DNA from: Asterias amurensis
Taxonomy: Eukaryota > Echinodermata > Asteroidea > Forcipulatida > Asteriidae
Assembly: GCF_032118995.1 (NCBI RefSeq)
Contig: NC_092655.1
Span: 10,779,917-10,843,916, forward strand
Direction of reading: 5' to 3'
DNA: 64,000 bases
A model generated the notes under the pieces. That model was not told the origin of the DNA, searched no databases, and worked only from the letters and a program-made list of their open reading frames with translations. A program made the translations under genes and the position numbers. Numbering within the stretch: the first letter of the stretch is position 1; every line of letters begins with the position of its first letter. Shown piece by piece: positions 48,285 through 63,131 of this stretch.

Positions 48285-51200
48285 AAGTTGTTTATTTTTT
48301 ATAACAACGGTGAATACTACAATGTATAGAAACATACAGCACCTCCACCAAGATTTAAACATTACAAAACATCAAAACTAAGGTCCTAAAACTCATGGCG
48401 TTTTGTTGTGTCTCAAGAAAATGGTATGGAGAGGTTTGCGCCTTTGTACGTCACATTATTTCTGTGTTGTTAATTACACCCTACATATGTCTTCTCTTCA
48501 TGGCTCAACCATTTCTACATCATGGTTTGGTTCAACTTTGAGAGTGATCAGAGACTAGATTATTTTCCCATCAAGCCTCGGTTTTAGTTTCATTGATTTG
48601 AGTTCAATTGAATGAAATCGCCTAGTTAGCGAGTATTTTCTTCAAACTATAATAAGTTATTTAACTTCCCTCTACAAGATAAACTGTCCATCTTCCTTAT
48701 TAGGGGCCTACATAATCTTCTAAATATGTTATTATTTTATGTCTTGATCAAGTAAGGGGTATTCTATAAAATAAATATTAACCAAGAAAATTACCTTCAC
48801 ATGAGTGGAAAGTTATGTTATTATAACAAGTGGACACAAATGAGTTCCTAATAATTAACAAATATCATGCACAAACTCTAATCAGATGACCTTCGCAAGT
48901 CACAAGGAAGATCAAATCAAAATTTCCACTTAATATGTTGTTAAAACGTAAACGAAATGCACGTAAATTAAACTGGTTCTTCGTAAAAACAAAACTTTAA
49001 CAGAGCTAAAAGGAATTCAGTATTGGCATAATAAAATACGATTTATGAATTTAAAATGAGATGTTTATGAAGCATGAATCCAATGCTATAAAGTAAATGC
49101 ATCATAAAAAAAAACCTCTGAAACATTTGGTACATGCGATCATCAGCCATATCTTAAAACACATTTGGGAGAAAAACAGTATACATGATTGTACCATAAA
49201 TAACTGGCTCTTCAAATAACTCCTTTTCAAATTAAGATGTTGAACTTAGTGTGTTGAATTTCGACAACATATCTCTCCATGCAATAGCCTGCTTGCATGT
49301 ATTGTTTTGTTAATTAAATGCAAGTTACAAATGCATGTTTACTCCAAAATACTAGGTCAGGCAGAATAATTTATCAGGTTGTTCATTTTACAGTAATTTT
49401 TTTTATGATAACAGATGAATCCAAAATGTATTTCAGGTCTCTACCAAAAGTGTATCCCATCTTATCGTGGGTAATGGGGATTGACTTGTATGGTAGACTA
49501 GTATGCTAGTCTAGTGGTGCAGCTTACAATTTAAATAACTCAGGATATAATGACTTGCATCAGAATTCATTACTTGAATACAGGAGACATACTGGCACAG
49601 CATTATCACAATTTACTCCCTCATTTCATTCTTCAATAGACGTTTTAAAATATATAATTTGTTGTAAAATTTGAATCATGATTGTGGGGTTTTTCCCCAT
49701 TTTGATTGGAGTAAATAATATAATATATCAAAAATGCTAAAACAATTATAAGATGATAAAATTAATTGTTGATAACACTCAGAATACATTTCATTGAATC
49801 TTTTTTCCCGGCACACTGAACATGATGCTAGAATAAATATATAACATAACAATTCCTTATCAATTAAGAACAAAATTAGGATTGATGATTAAAACAAATA
49901 CAAACTGAACAAAAAAGCTGCATATAAATGTTAAGGATGACTAATGTGGTTTAAAACTACAAGGAAGAGTTTTATAACCGTTCTGTCTACATACTAATCA
50001 GCCCACCATTGTCTGTCATTATGGTTCCAACATAAACACACTCATCATGTACAAATGCTTGCTCCAGTATTGGAAACTCTCTAGTGCAAAATGACATGAA
50101 TGCTGATACTAGCATGTTACCAACAATGACAGAATACAATGAGTGGTGAATTGATTAGTCTATACACTGAACATGTACAAACCTAATGGTATTAAAAAGA
50201 ATAAATTCATGACGACAACAACTTGAACCCAGTTCCTACTTCATACAATACTGGAAATAACAAATAAACAATATTTCTGTCCTGCAAGCACCAGTAACCA
50301 AGATCAAGCCAAAGTGCAACAGTGTACACTAACCGATGATATGACCTTTGTTGACCTTTCTGCAACATAAATTTGCAATGAATGTCAAACTGACCAATCT
50401 ACTCCAAGATCGATAATGCAGAATTCTACAGCATCTCACAGTTCATTCATCAAAGGTTTCCTTTCCAACAATTAGTTTCCAGGATTCATTTGTCTTGTGA
50501 AAAGTTTAAACTTAATTTAAAATCTTAAATTTTCTGCTTTATGATTCCAGATATGACAGCATATTTGTATAATACAATAATTTACATCACACATTAAACT
50601 CTATAGATATAACTAAATCAAATTATATTTGATTAAGTGAGAAGATTTAACAGCTTAACAATTTACAAAGCGCCCTACACTCACAATTCTTATCATTTAC
50701 AAATACATTCAAAATGTCTTCCCAAGATATGTTCAAATATTGCATTTGCATCAATAGTCGCAGACCCAATTTTATACAGTTTCTAATCACACAAACATGC
50801 TACAGAGAAACCTGTATGAGCAAAAGCAGGTTACCAGCGAAAAAAAACCATACCATTCTGTTTGACTCATGTTCAACCAACATAAATTAATTGGCCAAAT
50901 TATCAAGAAAGATAAATCAAAGTCATCTGGGAAAAATGTCAGCTGTGTACAGTGTCTACTTAGTGAGAAAGAAGCAAAATACGTCACAGTATTTCAGTGT
51001 CATCAAGAACCTCAAATCCATCCATGTTTAGTGCTGTGACAGCAGGCACCAACCGCATACTGGCCACATCTTTTACAAATTAATACCATGGAAACTTTAA
51101 TTTCCAAAAGTCAAGTTTTGGAGATTCAAATTGGTTGACATACATGTACTTTTCTAATCAAAGAGGGAATTTCAGACAAAATAATTTAGGACAGAAATGA

Positions 51201-53034
51201 CACAAATATCTTTCTGACCATACCTACAATTGGGCAAACTTATCTGACATTTGTAGGTGTGTCTTATCTGTCAGATAAATGACAATCACTATCAATGTTG
51301 TGTTTGGCTGGTAACCTTTTCTTGCTTACCATGATATTATGTGCTTAGACAATTTGCATGCTTAGCACATTATGATACAAGTGGGTCCTGATCATTGCTG
51401 TTCATTACCCTGTAAAGCATGGAAGAGGATATATAATAACTGTGTGCCTACCCTGCCATGGCATTCACAAACAGTAACCATTCTCTACTCTTGTGGTTTG
51501 TGCTGAATTTCTGCACAACAGAGTAATGTGACCAGAAGGGATAACACATGCAACCAGTGAGATAGGTTGACAATGCACTCATACTATTGTTACCCAAACC
51601 ACCAATTACTCCTTTTCCATAATTATTGCCAGATTAGACCCAGTCAGTAAAGTCGCCTACAAAATAGATTCATATGAGGGAAGCAAAATGAATCTTAATA
51701 CAGAAATAATATTAAATTAAATAATTCATTCACGGAAGGTCTTGTGTTTCCACATTATAGCATCTTAATATAGACTTCCATCTATGGAACACCTCTTTTA
51801 AAATGTTGGACAGCAAGAAATCAAACAAGCTTGAGATACATTGTAACTTTTTGAAGGCTGTCCTCATGCAAAGCATTACTCTCTTAAATACAATAAACCA
51901 TAAATCAAATGTACAGCAATACTTAAATGATCCAAAGAAAAATATTATTTTCCCTTCTGTCTGGGGCAATATGTGAGCACATTGTTATGGCAGTGCAAGA
52001 AGGTTGACAATGCAATACAGCCTTGTTTTGAAGAATGATAAAACCGCACCAAAGTTTAAGACAAAATCTATCAAAGTGTTGTACCTCATTGTAACCTACC
52101 TTAATGCAATCACAGAACGTGTGTTTAACTGATCAAAATTCTTCTAATTATTAACAAAACCAATAAAATGAGACCTTGCTTGCTCCATGACAGAACAAAT
52201 TATTGGAGTAACCATAAGTATCAACCAATTTGCACTGACCTAACAATGCCCAACACACTCATGTTGATAACATGTCTGCATATGCCTTCCTATATCCATT
52301 ACAAGTCTGGGATGCATGGTAACAAACCTGCATGGTAACCAACCTGCATGGTGCAATCAAACACACTGGCACTGATGGTGATAAATGTATACCAGACTAA
52401 AACACGCTCATCAAGGAAGCAACTATGTATGAAACAGGCTGCACAGGAAAAAGAGCCACCCAAACGAGTTATTCAAGCAAGTTGCATATTGTAGACTAAA
52501 GGCAAACTTGTGGCAGCATAGCTACATCAAGGAGAAAGAAGAAAGAGGAATAGAGATTTAAACATTTCAAATATCATTACTGTTTAGTTAATATTCAGAT
52601 GACCGTAATTAACTGATCTTGGTTAGCTGTGACACAGTATAGAGAGTCGTGCGCAGCACGTAGGCCTACATGCATGCACTTTTTCCATTGTTTTAAATCA
52701 AAGATGGTGGTCAATGACATCATATGCAATCCATCTATAGAACAAAGTATAGCCAAAGATATTCACATAATCTTTGTATTTTTGTTAGTATATATTTTTA
52801 AATAATCATGTTTTGTTGGAAGATGCATTACTTAATTAGGTTAATTATTAGGAAAGTTAGCAAATAGAAATATTACACTACACATGCATAGTAATCAATG
52901 TTTCAAAACCAACATCATGATGTCGGCACACACAAGTATACCCACATTATCACAAATGTGCATCCCTTATGAGGTTTATTTGGTTATTTCCTTTATGTGT
53001 AACTCACCAGGGTATAATACACAGTTGTCAGGTG
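48285..53034 (-). other. 3' flank, possibly a long 3' UTR, of the ABLIM-like gene
   Basis: AT-rich, repeat-poor DNA follows the minus-strand stop. A minus-strand AATAAA lies near 48290. A very long 3' UTR would fit, but any end point is a guess. Confidence 0.35.
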
Positions 53035-56000
53035 TCAAAAAAGTAAGCTAATCTTTTTCAGCTCTACTTGTCGCCATCTTGGTAGCATAAAGTAATCTTC
53101 ATAAGGCATCTGAAATGCTCGGAAGAAGTCTTCTGGTGACAGATGAAGCTTCAAAAACAAGAACAATAAAACATTGTAAATATAATACTCTGGAGTTTGG
53201 GATGGCTCTGTGATGGGGGCTGTGTATACCCTCCATTTAAAGCTACATACGAAGTGTGTGTCTGAGATCAAAATAAGTTGTGTGTAGGGACTTGATGAGA
53301 ACCACTATTGGCAGTAGACAGTATTGGTAATTACTCAAAACAATTTTTATCATACAAACTTACTTGGTAATGAGCAATGGAGAGCTGTTGATAATATGAA
53401 CATTGTGGGAAACGACTCCCTCTGAAGTAATGTAGCTTTTGAGAAAGAGGTAAATTCTCACTAAAATAATTAATAACTTTAGCTGAGGACTTCTATTATG
53501 TATCTGAAAGCACATCAATTTGTGCAACAAGGGTGTCTTTTTTTTTTCATTATTCTCTCGCATCTTAATGACCACTTAAGCCCAAGTTTTCACAGGTTTG
53601 TTATTTTATGCATATGTTGGGAATATGTTGAGAATACTGGTCTTTGACAATTACCAAACTTGTCCAGTGCCTTTAAGAGTACAGAACAAAGGAATGTCCA
53701 CACAGTAACTGCAACACAGACATGACAGAGCTGTGTATTTAGTGCCATCAAATATTTGAATCACATTGCAATCACCATACACATTTTAGAAGTCCCTGGT
53801 ATGTTGGGTGATTTGATGAGGGCATTAGTCATGGGGACAAGGTAGACAAAAATTTAAAATCCAAAGTCAAGTTTCAAGAATATCTTACCTCTAGGTTGTT
53901 TCTATCAACATCTTTTGGCAATCTGTAGTTTGTTGTGTGTAGAGTTCCCAAGGGATAAATCTGCAACATTCATAAATAATTAAAGATGGGGTAAGAAAAA
54001 TCATGGTAGGTCCGGTACCTTCTACAATAGGTACCTTTATCAACTACGGGTCAATCAAAATTGACAATCAATTCTAGCATTTCCACCACTGTATATACGA
54101 AAACTGAGCGTGTAAATTGCACTTCACATAACACAGCACAGCGAATTGACTCCTAACCAAGTTGATTCTGACCCAGTGACCCAGTGAACTGGGTCAATAT
54201 ATAATGTATTTTACTGAGAGAAGTTTCCCAAACTGCTGTTAAGTACAACAGCCCTTTTCACACTGTATCACTTTCCCGTGAAATACAGCCCTGGGGATGT
54301 CCCGGGACATTTGTTTTACCCCAGGGTTACCCTGGCACACTTTCACACTGTCCCCCCTCCCAGGTCCCTAATCCACAGGGTTCTGGTTGCACATTTCAAG
54401 AATACCCCAGCAGGCTTTCCCGCCTACCCCTACTCAAGAGTAGGGATGGCCATTCCCTGGGTATACTCTTTTGCCGGGGTGAGAAAGGCTGCTGTAGCTT
54501 ACAAATCCAATTGTTATACCTCGGTAACAAATTGCGAAGTTTGATTGGTCGAGAACCAATCACTTGCCATGCAACAAATACGCATGTACCATGGCTAAGG
54601 ATGCGCGCTACGCGTAATGCACAGCGCGGCGGGTAACATGATCATTCCTACCGTTGGTCGATTTCCAGTGCTGTGTACGAAACACACGCGGGTTCGAGGG
54701 AACAGTTGAAGAATTGTTTCCTATTTGAACTGTTCGTCTGCGTATTAAACCATGATTAAACTTTCCATTACTCCATCATAATAATGTTTGAAGATGAAAA
54801 CAGAACTTCGAGAAGAGGATTAACAATGTTACCAAGGTATAACAAAACAATTGTTGCACGCTGTGACTGGGGTCCATGGGTTTTGTACACCCTCAGGGGC
54901 AAATGGCACCCTCGGCTTTGCCTCGGATGCCATTTGCCCCCTCGGGTGTACAAAACGCCATGGATCCCGTCACAGCGTGCAACAATTGTATAATGGTAGA
55001 AGAGAACATTGTATGCACCATGCATGGACCACCTTAGAATCAGGTCATTGGCAAAACAAGAACACATTCATGATGATATAGGGCATGCAGCAAGCATGGA
55101 ATGCTGACCATGTGTATGCAAAATCTAACTGGCTTTGAGGCATCTTATTAACTGATGTATCGATACCCAAATGAAAGTTAAGGATGTAATAGATAGTTCC
55201 CACTGGACATCACACAGTGTTAAGTGCGCCATCTTTACTGGTAATAATTTTTTACTGCACAACTATATACTTTCTGTAAATAGTCCAGGCAGCATGCAGA
55301 AGCTTTATCGAATACCTTGCAGGATTGATCAATGAACCACTTCGGTGCGCAGACAAATAGGAACATTTGACACAGCTCAAAGCCATGACCCAAAAAAGAT
55401 GGCGCTTATCAGAAACTATCTATTGCATGAGGTCTTTATTATGATGTGTTTAATTTGTAAGAAGCACAAGTTTGGGGAAGACAACTATCACACACATTGC
55501 AGTATTTCAAACAAAGACATTTAAAAAATGTTTATTAAGCAGAAGTGTTTTTTTAAACCTTTGCGTTATTAACAATCCTGTGGAACATTGACTGTTTGTT
55601 AAGGATGCCATTCAAAGGTTGCACCCATGTGGGTTGTTTTTACTATCAATCCAATGATTTTTGTGGGGTTATTTGAATTGTGTTGAGTTCTTATTCAATG
55701 CACAATGCAGCCATTTGAAAACTAGGTTAAATAAACAATGTTGTGTTATGTTATGTTGTGTTGAACCGAAAGTTGTTATACTGTATTTAATAATACAAAT
55801 GACGAGTTATAAATGATGAGTTGTACATATTCATAAAGGCATGACAATTAATGACAATTCATGACACAGTGACAGAAAGGTGAATGCACACTCATACATC
55901 AACACTTAGATTGTTACATTCACATTGATACAAATACAGCTAGGTGAAAGAAGGAATGATGAACCAGACGCTACCAGTATAGACAAGGTCATGTCAACAA

Positions 56001-59000
56001 TGATGAGTATACAGAGAATGCACAGTCATTATTACATGAACTTTCTCATTCAGTCACACTACATGCCAATAGGCCCTAAAACTCAACCATATGAGAGATG
56101 TACTGACATTTCAAGGGTTAAACAGTAGCATCATTTCAAAAGAATTTCAAACAATCATAAGTCAACTTGTGAAACTTGCATCAATTTATTAAGTACCAAA
56201 TCTTTAGAATTTGGTAAATTATATCTTATTTCTTCATCAGAGACTATGCTCACTAGTTTGAGTTTGCTCAATCATCACTGAAGTACAGTGATTCTTGAAG
56301 AATAATGTTCTCTCACATTTGTATATTTTCAGATGGAAATGACTCCAAACAATGAATATTTCTATCCCTGTTTAACTCCCACTCTATCCCCTCAATGATT
56401 GGTCCTAAGGTCTATTCTAACCTCTCGTTGTTGCTTCTGAGATCATTCAAGGAAGAGGAAGTAGAAAGAATGTAAAGATGTCAAGTTAGAATCACATGCA
56501 CAGATACCAGTCCATAGTGTTGTCTTAATGTGACGGCTTAATCAATATGTTGTAGGGTTAGAACTGTGCTAACAAACATCACCAATATTTGTTTACACTG
56601 GTGAAGTAAACACACCATCCCCATTAGCAATTAAAAACACCCACATAATGATTGAACCTTCATTCATAAATACCCCGGACAGTTTCGCTATTCCTATTGG
56701 TGGAGAGCGCGTCACGTGGGTGTGTATAAACCTTTGTTTATACCGGTAAAAAGTGTTAATTCATGGGCGTGACACGCGACCTTGCACCTGTTCTTAGACA
56801 GTTTCTTCATTCCTATTTGTCGAGAGCAACGGCTGAAACAGCTGTGCCACATCACGCGATACGCGCGACGCGCACCGCATTCCCTTATAAGGAATTGTTT
56901 ACGCGAGGGCGGCGGAGGGCTTTACCATTTCATAGCTGGAGGGGTGTTGTGTTGAAAGAACTCATTGAACAATTAAAAAATTTTAATTTATTTTACTTCT
57001 TGACCAAAAAGTGATGATGTTTTTTACCGAAAAGGTATTTATGAATGGGAATCAAAGTGTGTTGAATCGGTTTTCAACTAGTGGTTTAAAACCGCCGAGG
57101 CCTGATAATTTACCTTGACTTCGTCTTGGTAAAATTATCAAGAACCAGGCCTCGTTGGGATTAAACCACTAGTTGAAAACCTCTTCACCACACATTGATT
57201 CCCTTAATTTCTTTGTTCCTCCCTTAAAATAATTTTAAAAAGTTATTTAACAAAGATTAAAAATGTGTGAAAAAATTACTTGACCTCTCAGCTTTTAAAT
57301 ATGATTTTGTAGTGTTCAAAGCATTTTGTTAGCATAGCAAGCGCAAGGCTTTTTTGTTTAAAATGCCAACTTTGTGTAAACAAGTGCCCTTTACCAGGTT
57401 TGGCTAATGAAGCAAAGGCTAGGGAAAAGGGAAAAAAAAGTTGTCTTTGCATAGCATTTGCTGAATGAAACCATTTTAATACCATTCCCAGATACAAACA
57501 TTTAACCCTATCCCAAAGACTTTCAATTGGTCATTATGGTGACTTTTCTAATAAAGAAATTATTTGTGGTTGCATCGCACTTAAGCTGCTACGAAATCCC
57601 CCCCAAAAGGTGAGCTAAATTACTGCCATAGAAACAAAAATTTGTGGGTGGGGAGAGGGGCTGGTTTTGGTGACACATTTATCTTCATGACTCACCACCG
57701 GAATGTTGGACATTGATTTGCCCTTCTCTTTAGAAGCTGGGGATATCTGTTCCTTAGAGTGATTCCTCTGATATAAAGCAACGCATGGTAGTCGTCAAGA
57801 AGGAAATATCATTAGTAGGAAAATGAAAGATGAAGGTTAGTATGAGAGAATCAGGATAGAATGTTAAAAAGTGATTCAACCCTTCCCTTCATGCAAAGGT
57901 AGATCCCCACTGGCAAACAATTGTAGAAATGTTTCAAGAAAGTGTGGTGAAAATGTGATTGGGTTAATAATGACTTGTTACCATGACAACAAACATCAGT
58001 CCAATTGTATCTACATAAGAATTATTGTCCAAAGTGTTCAACTGTTGACAACTGTTGACCTAGTTCAGTTCAATTTACAACATTGTACCACAACAATAAC
58101 TGAACAGTTTCACAGTGTGTAAGTGACATTTTGGATGGCACTCGGTACCAGTAGAAAAACAGAAAGTTAGACAAACCATGGACAAACACACTAGGACATA
58201 AAGACGTAAACAGTTTGAGATACATTAGTTTGATTTTGATCTCCATTATGAATTTGACATTTTTAGAAATCGATTCACACCTAGCTGTACGGCAGCTGTC
58301 ATAGACCTTAATCATGGTGTGGTTCTATTAAGTTATCTGGCTCCCCGTTTACAATGTGACAATACAGCTCCTATTCTTATTTCATATAAAGGGACCAGAC
58401 TAATTGCCTTCGAGCCTCAGCTTAGTTTCATTGGATTGAATGTCACAGAGCTTGATAAACACCATTGGCTCCTAAAATATGGCTACTTTTAAAAAAATAA
58501 TTTGCCCAAAGTCCAGAAAACTGACAGCAAAGCCCTACTAGCACTTCTATATCCAACATCAGCCTAAATCCCAACAAAAGACTGCCGTTTTAAATTTCTG
58601 AAGCTCTGTCTGTAAAGTTTTGCTGTTCAGAATAAGGTTAGCAGCTAAAAAACTCAATGGCATCCATTATTTGTGACCCTTTCTTAGCAAATCAAACGGT
58701 CCACTGTCAAACGGATTCAAAAGTCAAAAGAAACAAAGCATTACACTGTCCACTCATGAATGAAGGACACGTCCACTGAAATGAAAGTGTAAGCCTTATT
58801 TGGTTATATAAATTATGAATAGACCTATAGGCCTACATAGAGGCACTGGTTACCTAAATAAAGAAACTTGCTACATGTAGTTCAGGAGAGTGACTAATAA
58901 CTGTTCTTTACTACAGGTTAGAGTTGAGAAATGAAAATATTTACCTCAATACAATATTACCTCTGTAAGAATTTTGTTGCCAATAGACTGCTGAATTAGT

Positions 59001-61186
59001 AATTTTGTTGTTTTTGCAATTCAACAAGAGCTTGAAACTCAAGTTTCAAAATCATCTTAAATGCAGTATCTGCTTGCAAAGTAACACTTTCCCATGATGC
59101 ATCATCCCGGTGCTGCTTGCTAATTGATTGTAACTTACTTGAACCCCTTTAGTTTTTCTCATCTGTCCTGGTCCTTTTACCTTTTGCTGAACGACGCTTG
59201 GCAAAGAGCGCCCTCTAGTGATTCTCAGCATGCGTAATTCATCCTCTGATGAGCCCATCCTGCCGAAGTCTACATCGCTGGCGTAGCCATTAGGACTCTG
59301 GAATCCTAAGGGGGTCTGGTATCCAATACTAACAGGGCTAAGATAACCTGGAGGACTCATGCAACCTCCTGGACTACGATATCCATCAGATAAACCTGGC
59401 AGCAATAAAACAGAATATCACACTATTGTTATCTGGTATCCGATACTAACAGGGCTAAGATAACCTGGAGGACTCATGCAACCTCCTGGACTACAATATC
59501 CATCAGATAAACCTAACAGCAATAAAACAGAATATCACACTATTATTATCTGGTATCCGATACTAACAGGGCTAAGATAACCAGGAGGACTCATGCAACC
59601 TCCTGGACTACGATATCCATCAGATAAACCTAACAGCAATAAAACAGAATATCACACTATTGTTATCTGGTATCTGATACTAACAGGGCTAAGATAACCA
59701 GGAGGACTCATGCAACCTCCTGGACTACGATATCCATCAGATAAACCTAACAGCAATAAAACAGAATATCACACTATTGTTATCTGGTATCCGATACTAA
59801 CAGGGCTAAGATAACCAGGAGGACTCATGCAACCTCCTGGACTACGATATCCATCAGATAAACCTGGCAGCAATAAAACAGAATATCACACTATTGTTAT
59901 CTGGTATCCAATACTAACAGGGCTAAGATAACCAGGAGGACTCATGCAACCTCCTGGACTACGATTTCCATCAGATAAACCTGGCAGCAATAAAACAGAA
60001 TATCACACTATTGTTATCTAGTATCCGATACTAACAGGGCTAAGATAACCAGGAGGACTCATGCAACCTCCTGGACTACGATTTCCATCAGATAAACCTG
60101 GCAGCAATAAAACAGAATATCACACTATTGTTATCTAGTATCCGATACTAACAGGGCTAAGATAACCAGGAGGACTCATGCAACCTCCTGGACTACGATT
60201 TCCATCAGATAAACCTGGCAGCAATAAAACAGAATATCACACTATTGTTATCTGGTATCCAATACTAACGGGGCTAAGATAACCTGGAAGACATGCTATG
60301 TTTTTCTATATTCCAGGAGTGATTGTGTGTGTGTGTATCTTCTAGGAAACTTGAAATGCAGCTTTAAAAAGCATGTTATAGAACAGGGTTTGATGTGGGA
60401 TGTTTAATATAAGTTAATCAGAATCGAAAAGTCCAGCTTGCTTGAAGACAAAGTCTATTATACGCTGTTAGACAGCTTTGAGTTAATTAGTCTTTATGGC
60501 CTTCTGGGTGATCCCTAGTGCTTGTTTTTTAAATATTTTATTTTTAAAAAGCTGAGGGAAATAGAACACTCCAGATATCACAAAGGGAACAAACAACTAC
60601 TTTATGTTCCCCCTGTACCTATTCACTGGCACCTAAGATTGGTTAGTGCTTTATTATTGATCACTGTTTGGGTCAAACATGAAGAGTATTTTCATTTATG
60701 TGCAAATGTTTAATACACCAGTAGAATAATGTTGTTTTCTTGCAGTTAAAAGAACTTACCATCATTGAACCAGCTTGGAGGACCACTTCTTGAACTCAGA
60801 GGCAGGGAACTAGACTTGTATGCTTCACTCTACATTACAAACAGATCAGATCAGTTTTAGTATGGTGCATGAATAATAAGCAATTCATTCTTCACGATGG
60901 GTGATAAATGCATTGTCCAGCTCAAACTTGAATCCCTTATAAACATTTCATAACAAAATGTAAACAGTGCTGAACTGCTAAAACTACATTTGACTATTCT
61001 TTAAGATTTAGGACAAAATCTGCTGGATTAATGGAAATGATGTTGGGAAAGATACTGGATGTTTATTATAGAGAATTGTAACAGCAAATATCTACATATC
61101 AACAATTAACAAGAGAACTTGAACATGTGTTTCTATACTCACTAAGCTCAAGTTGCGCATATTGGCAGGCAAAGTGGAACTTCTCT
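53035..61186 (-). CDS. ABLIM: Actin-binding LIM/dematin-type protein, last six coding exons
   Basis: Minus-strand exons in transcript order: 61186-61143, 60829-60760, 59395-59139, 57767-57696, 53960-53889 and 53148-53035 (stop TGA). All junctions are GT-AG with matching phases, giving about 209 C-terminal residues. The last 61 residues form a villin headpiece: IYPLGTLHTTNYRLPKDVDR, NNLE, LHLSPEDFFRAFQM, PYEDYFMLPRWRQ and VELKKISLLF. The conserved Trp in PRWR, the LKK stretch and terminal LLF of F-actin-binding headpieces are present. Upstream is Ser/Pro-rich linker (RSSTLPANMRNLSL, SEAYKSSSLPLSSR, repeated 'SP-GY' motifs). The family position usually called R in 'LERHLS' is Leu here, at an exon junction. 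LIM domains are not in the window and would lie beyond 64000. Dematin is the main alternative. Confidence 0.8.
53310..53672 (+). mobile_element. TTAA-type MITE copy in the ABLIM-like gene
   Basis: Same family as 63132-63509, inside the last intron. It starts GGCAGTAGACAGTATTGGT and ends tgtccagtgcct with TTAA at 53673-53676. The left TTAA has been lost. Confidence 0.9.
54511..54845. mobile_element. Element with 19-bp terminal inverted repeats
   Basis: The ends are TTGTTATACCTCGGTAACA at 54511-54529 and the reverse complement (one mismatch) at 54827-54845. It has no coding content. It sits in an intron of the minus-strand gene and abuts a second palindrome. Confidence 0.75.
54848..54989. repeat. 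142-bp near-perfect hairpin
   Basis: Arms start CAATTGTTGCACGCTGTGAC and meet near cggctttgcctcgg around 54912-54925. Both share tttgtacacc and gcaaatggca words. This is probably a small MITE inserted beside the element at 54511-54845. Confidence 0.85.
54990..56640. other. Intron DNA, nothing recognised
   Basis: Non-coding DNA within the ABLIM-like gene. No repeat or RNA gene that I can support. Confidence 0.4.
57044..57205. mobile_element. Fold-back element in the ABLIM-like gene
   Basis: Inverted arms share tttcaactagtggttta and ggcctgataatttacc, with outer words aatgggaatcaaagtg facing cacattgattcccttaa. This is a palindromic MITE-like element. CG-rich repeat-like DNA (cattcctattggtggagagc and cattcctatttgtcgagagc) precedes it at 56680-56990. 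Confidence 0.8.
59312..60290 (-). repeat. 117-bp tandem array derived from an exon-intron boundary
   Basis: Eight copies (the first containing the real exon start at 59395) plus a partial one repeat at 117 bp. Each minus-strand unit carries an acceptor (tgct...ag), the exon start encoding 'LSDGYRSPGGCMSPPGY' then 'LSPVSIGYQ', and about 40 bp of intron including ataacaatagtgtga. Only the unit joined to 59139 continues into the rest of the exon. In the others the frame meets TGA shortly after GYQ. Confidence 0.93.
60300..60759. other. Intron DNA of the ABLIM-like gene
   Basis: A short (gt)n run near 60325 and nothing else recognised. Confidence 0.5.
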
Positions 61187-62589
61187 CTGTGAAGCAATAA
61201 TACATATATGTTACAACGGTGCTCTAGTCACCTTCATTCAAGAGAGGTTTTTTAAATTTCAGTCCATTCATTGGAAAAGCCATTTGTATAGTCATGGGGG
61301 AGTAATAGTTGCATGTACTTATTTTAAAAAAATACAAAAATATCCAATCCATGCAACAAACCACCATCATGGAGCAGCTATTTTGTCTTTCTTCCATTTA
61401 AATTTATGACCTTTTAACATTGGCTTGGGTTTAGGCTTGGACTTAGGCCCCAGCTTAGGCTCTGTCAGTTATTTTGGAAGCGTTTCGCCACTGAACTTTT
61501 AACAGGTGGATGTGCCTCAAAGCTGGAGACCAAATGTGGTTTTAAAAAGAGCCTTAGTGACCAGACCAAAGTAAAACAAAGTCTGTTCCCTTCATGTAGA
61601 ATGAATTTTAGTATTCAATTACTGTTCTACAAGCAGGGCACTTGACAAAGATAGGTGCAGCATGAGACAGTCTACTAATGCACAATATATATCCAGGTTA
61701 CACAAATCCATTAGTTTGTTATCAACAAGTTACATATTATTGGGAGCAATGGTTTATCAAATCATTTAGTTATCATCATTTCCAACTTTTCTTATTGGAC
61801 TGTAAAGGAGTTGGATTGGGTAAATTTTAACTGCAACTTTGTAGTAATTTGGAAACCACATAGATTATTTTATTTGCCCGATGAACTCAAACATCCTGAA
61901 AGTTTACACATCATGTTAGCGTTTCATTGATAGACATACATGGATCATATGGACTCCAATGGCAAGCAAAACCCAGTGGTCCGCAGGGCACACACACTCA
62001 GTCTTTGTGTTCAGTGAAAACAAGCCAATACAAAATATTGAGAATAACGTCATGTACTTTGACCCACACCAATTATGAGTATAAAAGACTGTAAACCCAG
62101 TACTTATTTAATTCCTGTCAGATTTTATTGTCCACACCTCCAATGGGAAATAACATTCAGACCTCCTGCATTTTAGAGCATGTACATCATTTTATGCAAG
62201 TGAGTTATGATCATATGTCTGGGAGAAGTAAAACTAAAACACTTATACTACCTGCAATGCAAGAATTACATCACACACTTTCCATAACAACATAAAAAAT
62301 GAATAAAATGTGTGGTGAAAGTACAGTATTTAATGGATGATATATCAATGCAGTTTCTTTCGATGTTTTCTACCCTGCGCTGCATGAAACAAGAATCATG
62401 TTCATTATGTAATGATACATAAATATGATTTGTACATCATGGTGATGCAGAATGGCCTGTGCTAATGAGCACATAGTTAACAACCATGACTATGATGATA
62501 TATCCTGCATCTCTTATCTCAACCACAAGGACCTGGCAGCATTCATATCACTAGCATAACCTCATCGTCATGCCATGTCATTTCATGAG
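61187..62589. other. Intron DNA, no further exon found
   Basis: I looked on the minus strand for an upstream exon with a matching phase and found none that was convincing. The next 5' exons are probably outside the window. Confidence 0.4.
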
Positions 62590-62886
62590 GTAAAGTAAAG
62601 TCTGTCTCTAGCCAATATGGCTTATCAGGACGGTGTTTATAACCGGTTAAAATTATTGAGAATATTTCTATCCCCCCTAGACAGAGTGCCAGTCATTGCA
62701 GGTGACTCCAAACTCACGCTGGTACATGTATGTCCAATTTGTACTCCTGGCTGGAGAGAAGCAATTATGATAAAGTGCCTTGCTCAAGGACACAAGTATC
62801 GCGACTGACCAGGCCAGAATTGGAACCTACATTCTTTAAGTTACAGAACTTGAGTCCTCCGCCCTAGACCGCTCAGCCAAGACACC
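62590..62886 (-). mobile_element. tRNA-derived SINE, minus strand
   Basis: On the minus strand the head reads GGTGTCTTGGCTGAGCGG with a B-box-like GGTTCCAATTC. The conserved word tgtccttgagcaaggcac follows, then a longer body. The related plus-strand SINE at 35845 differs in body sequence, so this is a second subfamily. Confidence 0.8.
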
Positions 62887-63131
62887 CCAAAGTAAACCAA
62901 AGCCCTAAACCAAAGATACTTGAAATGGAAACTGATTTGGTAGAAACAGAAGAACTAATTCATGCACATGTCTTCTCATTCATGTTGAGATGACGACCAA
63001 AACTTGAACAAATAAAAACAACTAAACATGAGAAACACAATCTGGGATCAAGGGGCTGTAATCAACTCATGCATTTAAAACCCAAGTCAGTCAAGCATGG
63101 CATTCGTTATTCACAAATCAATCATTATTAA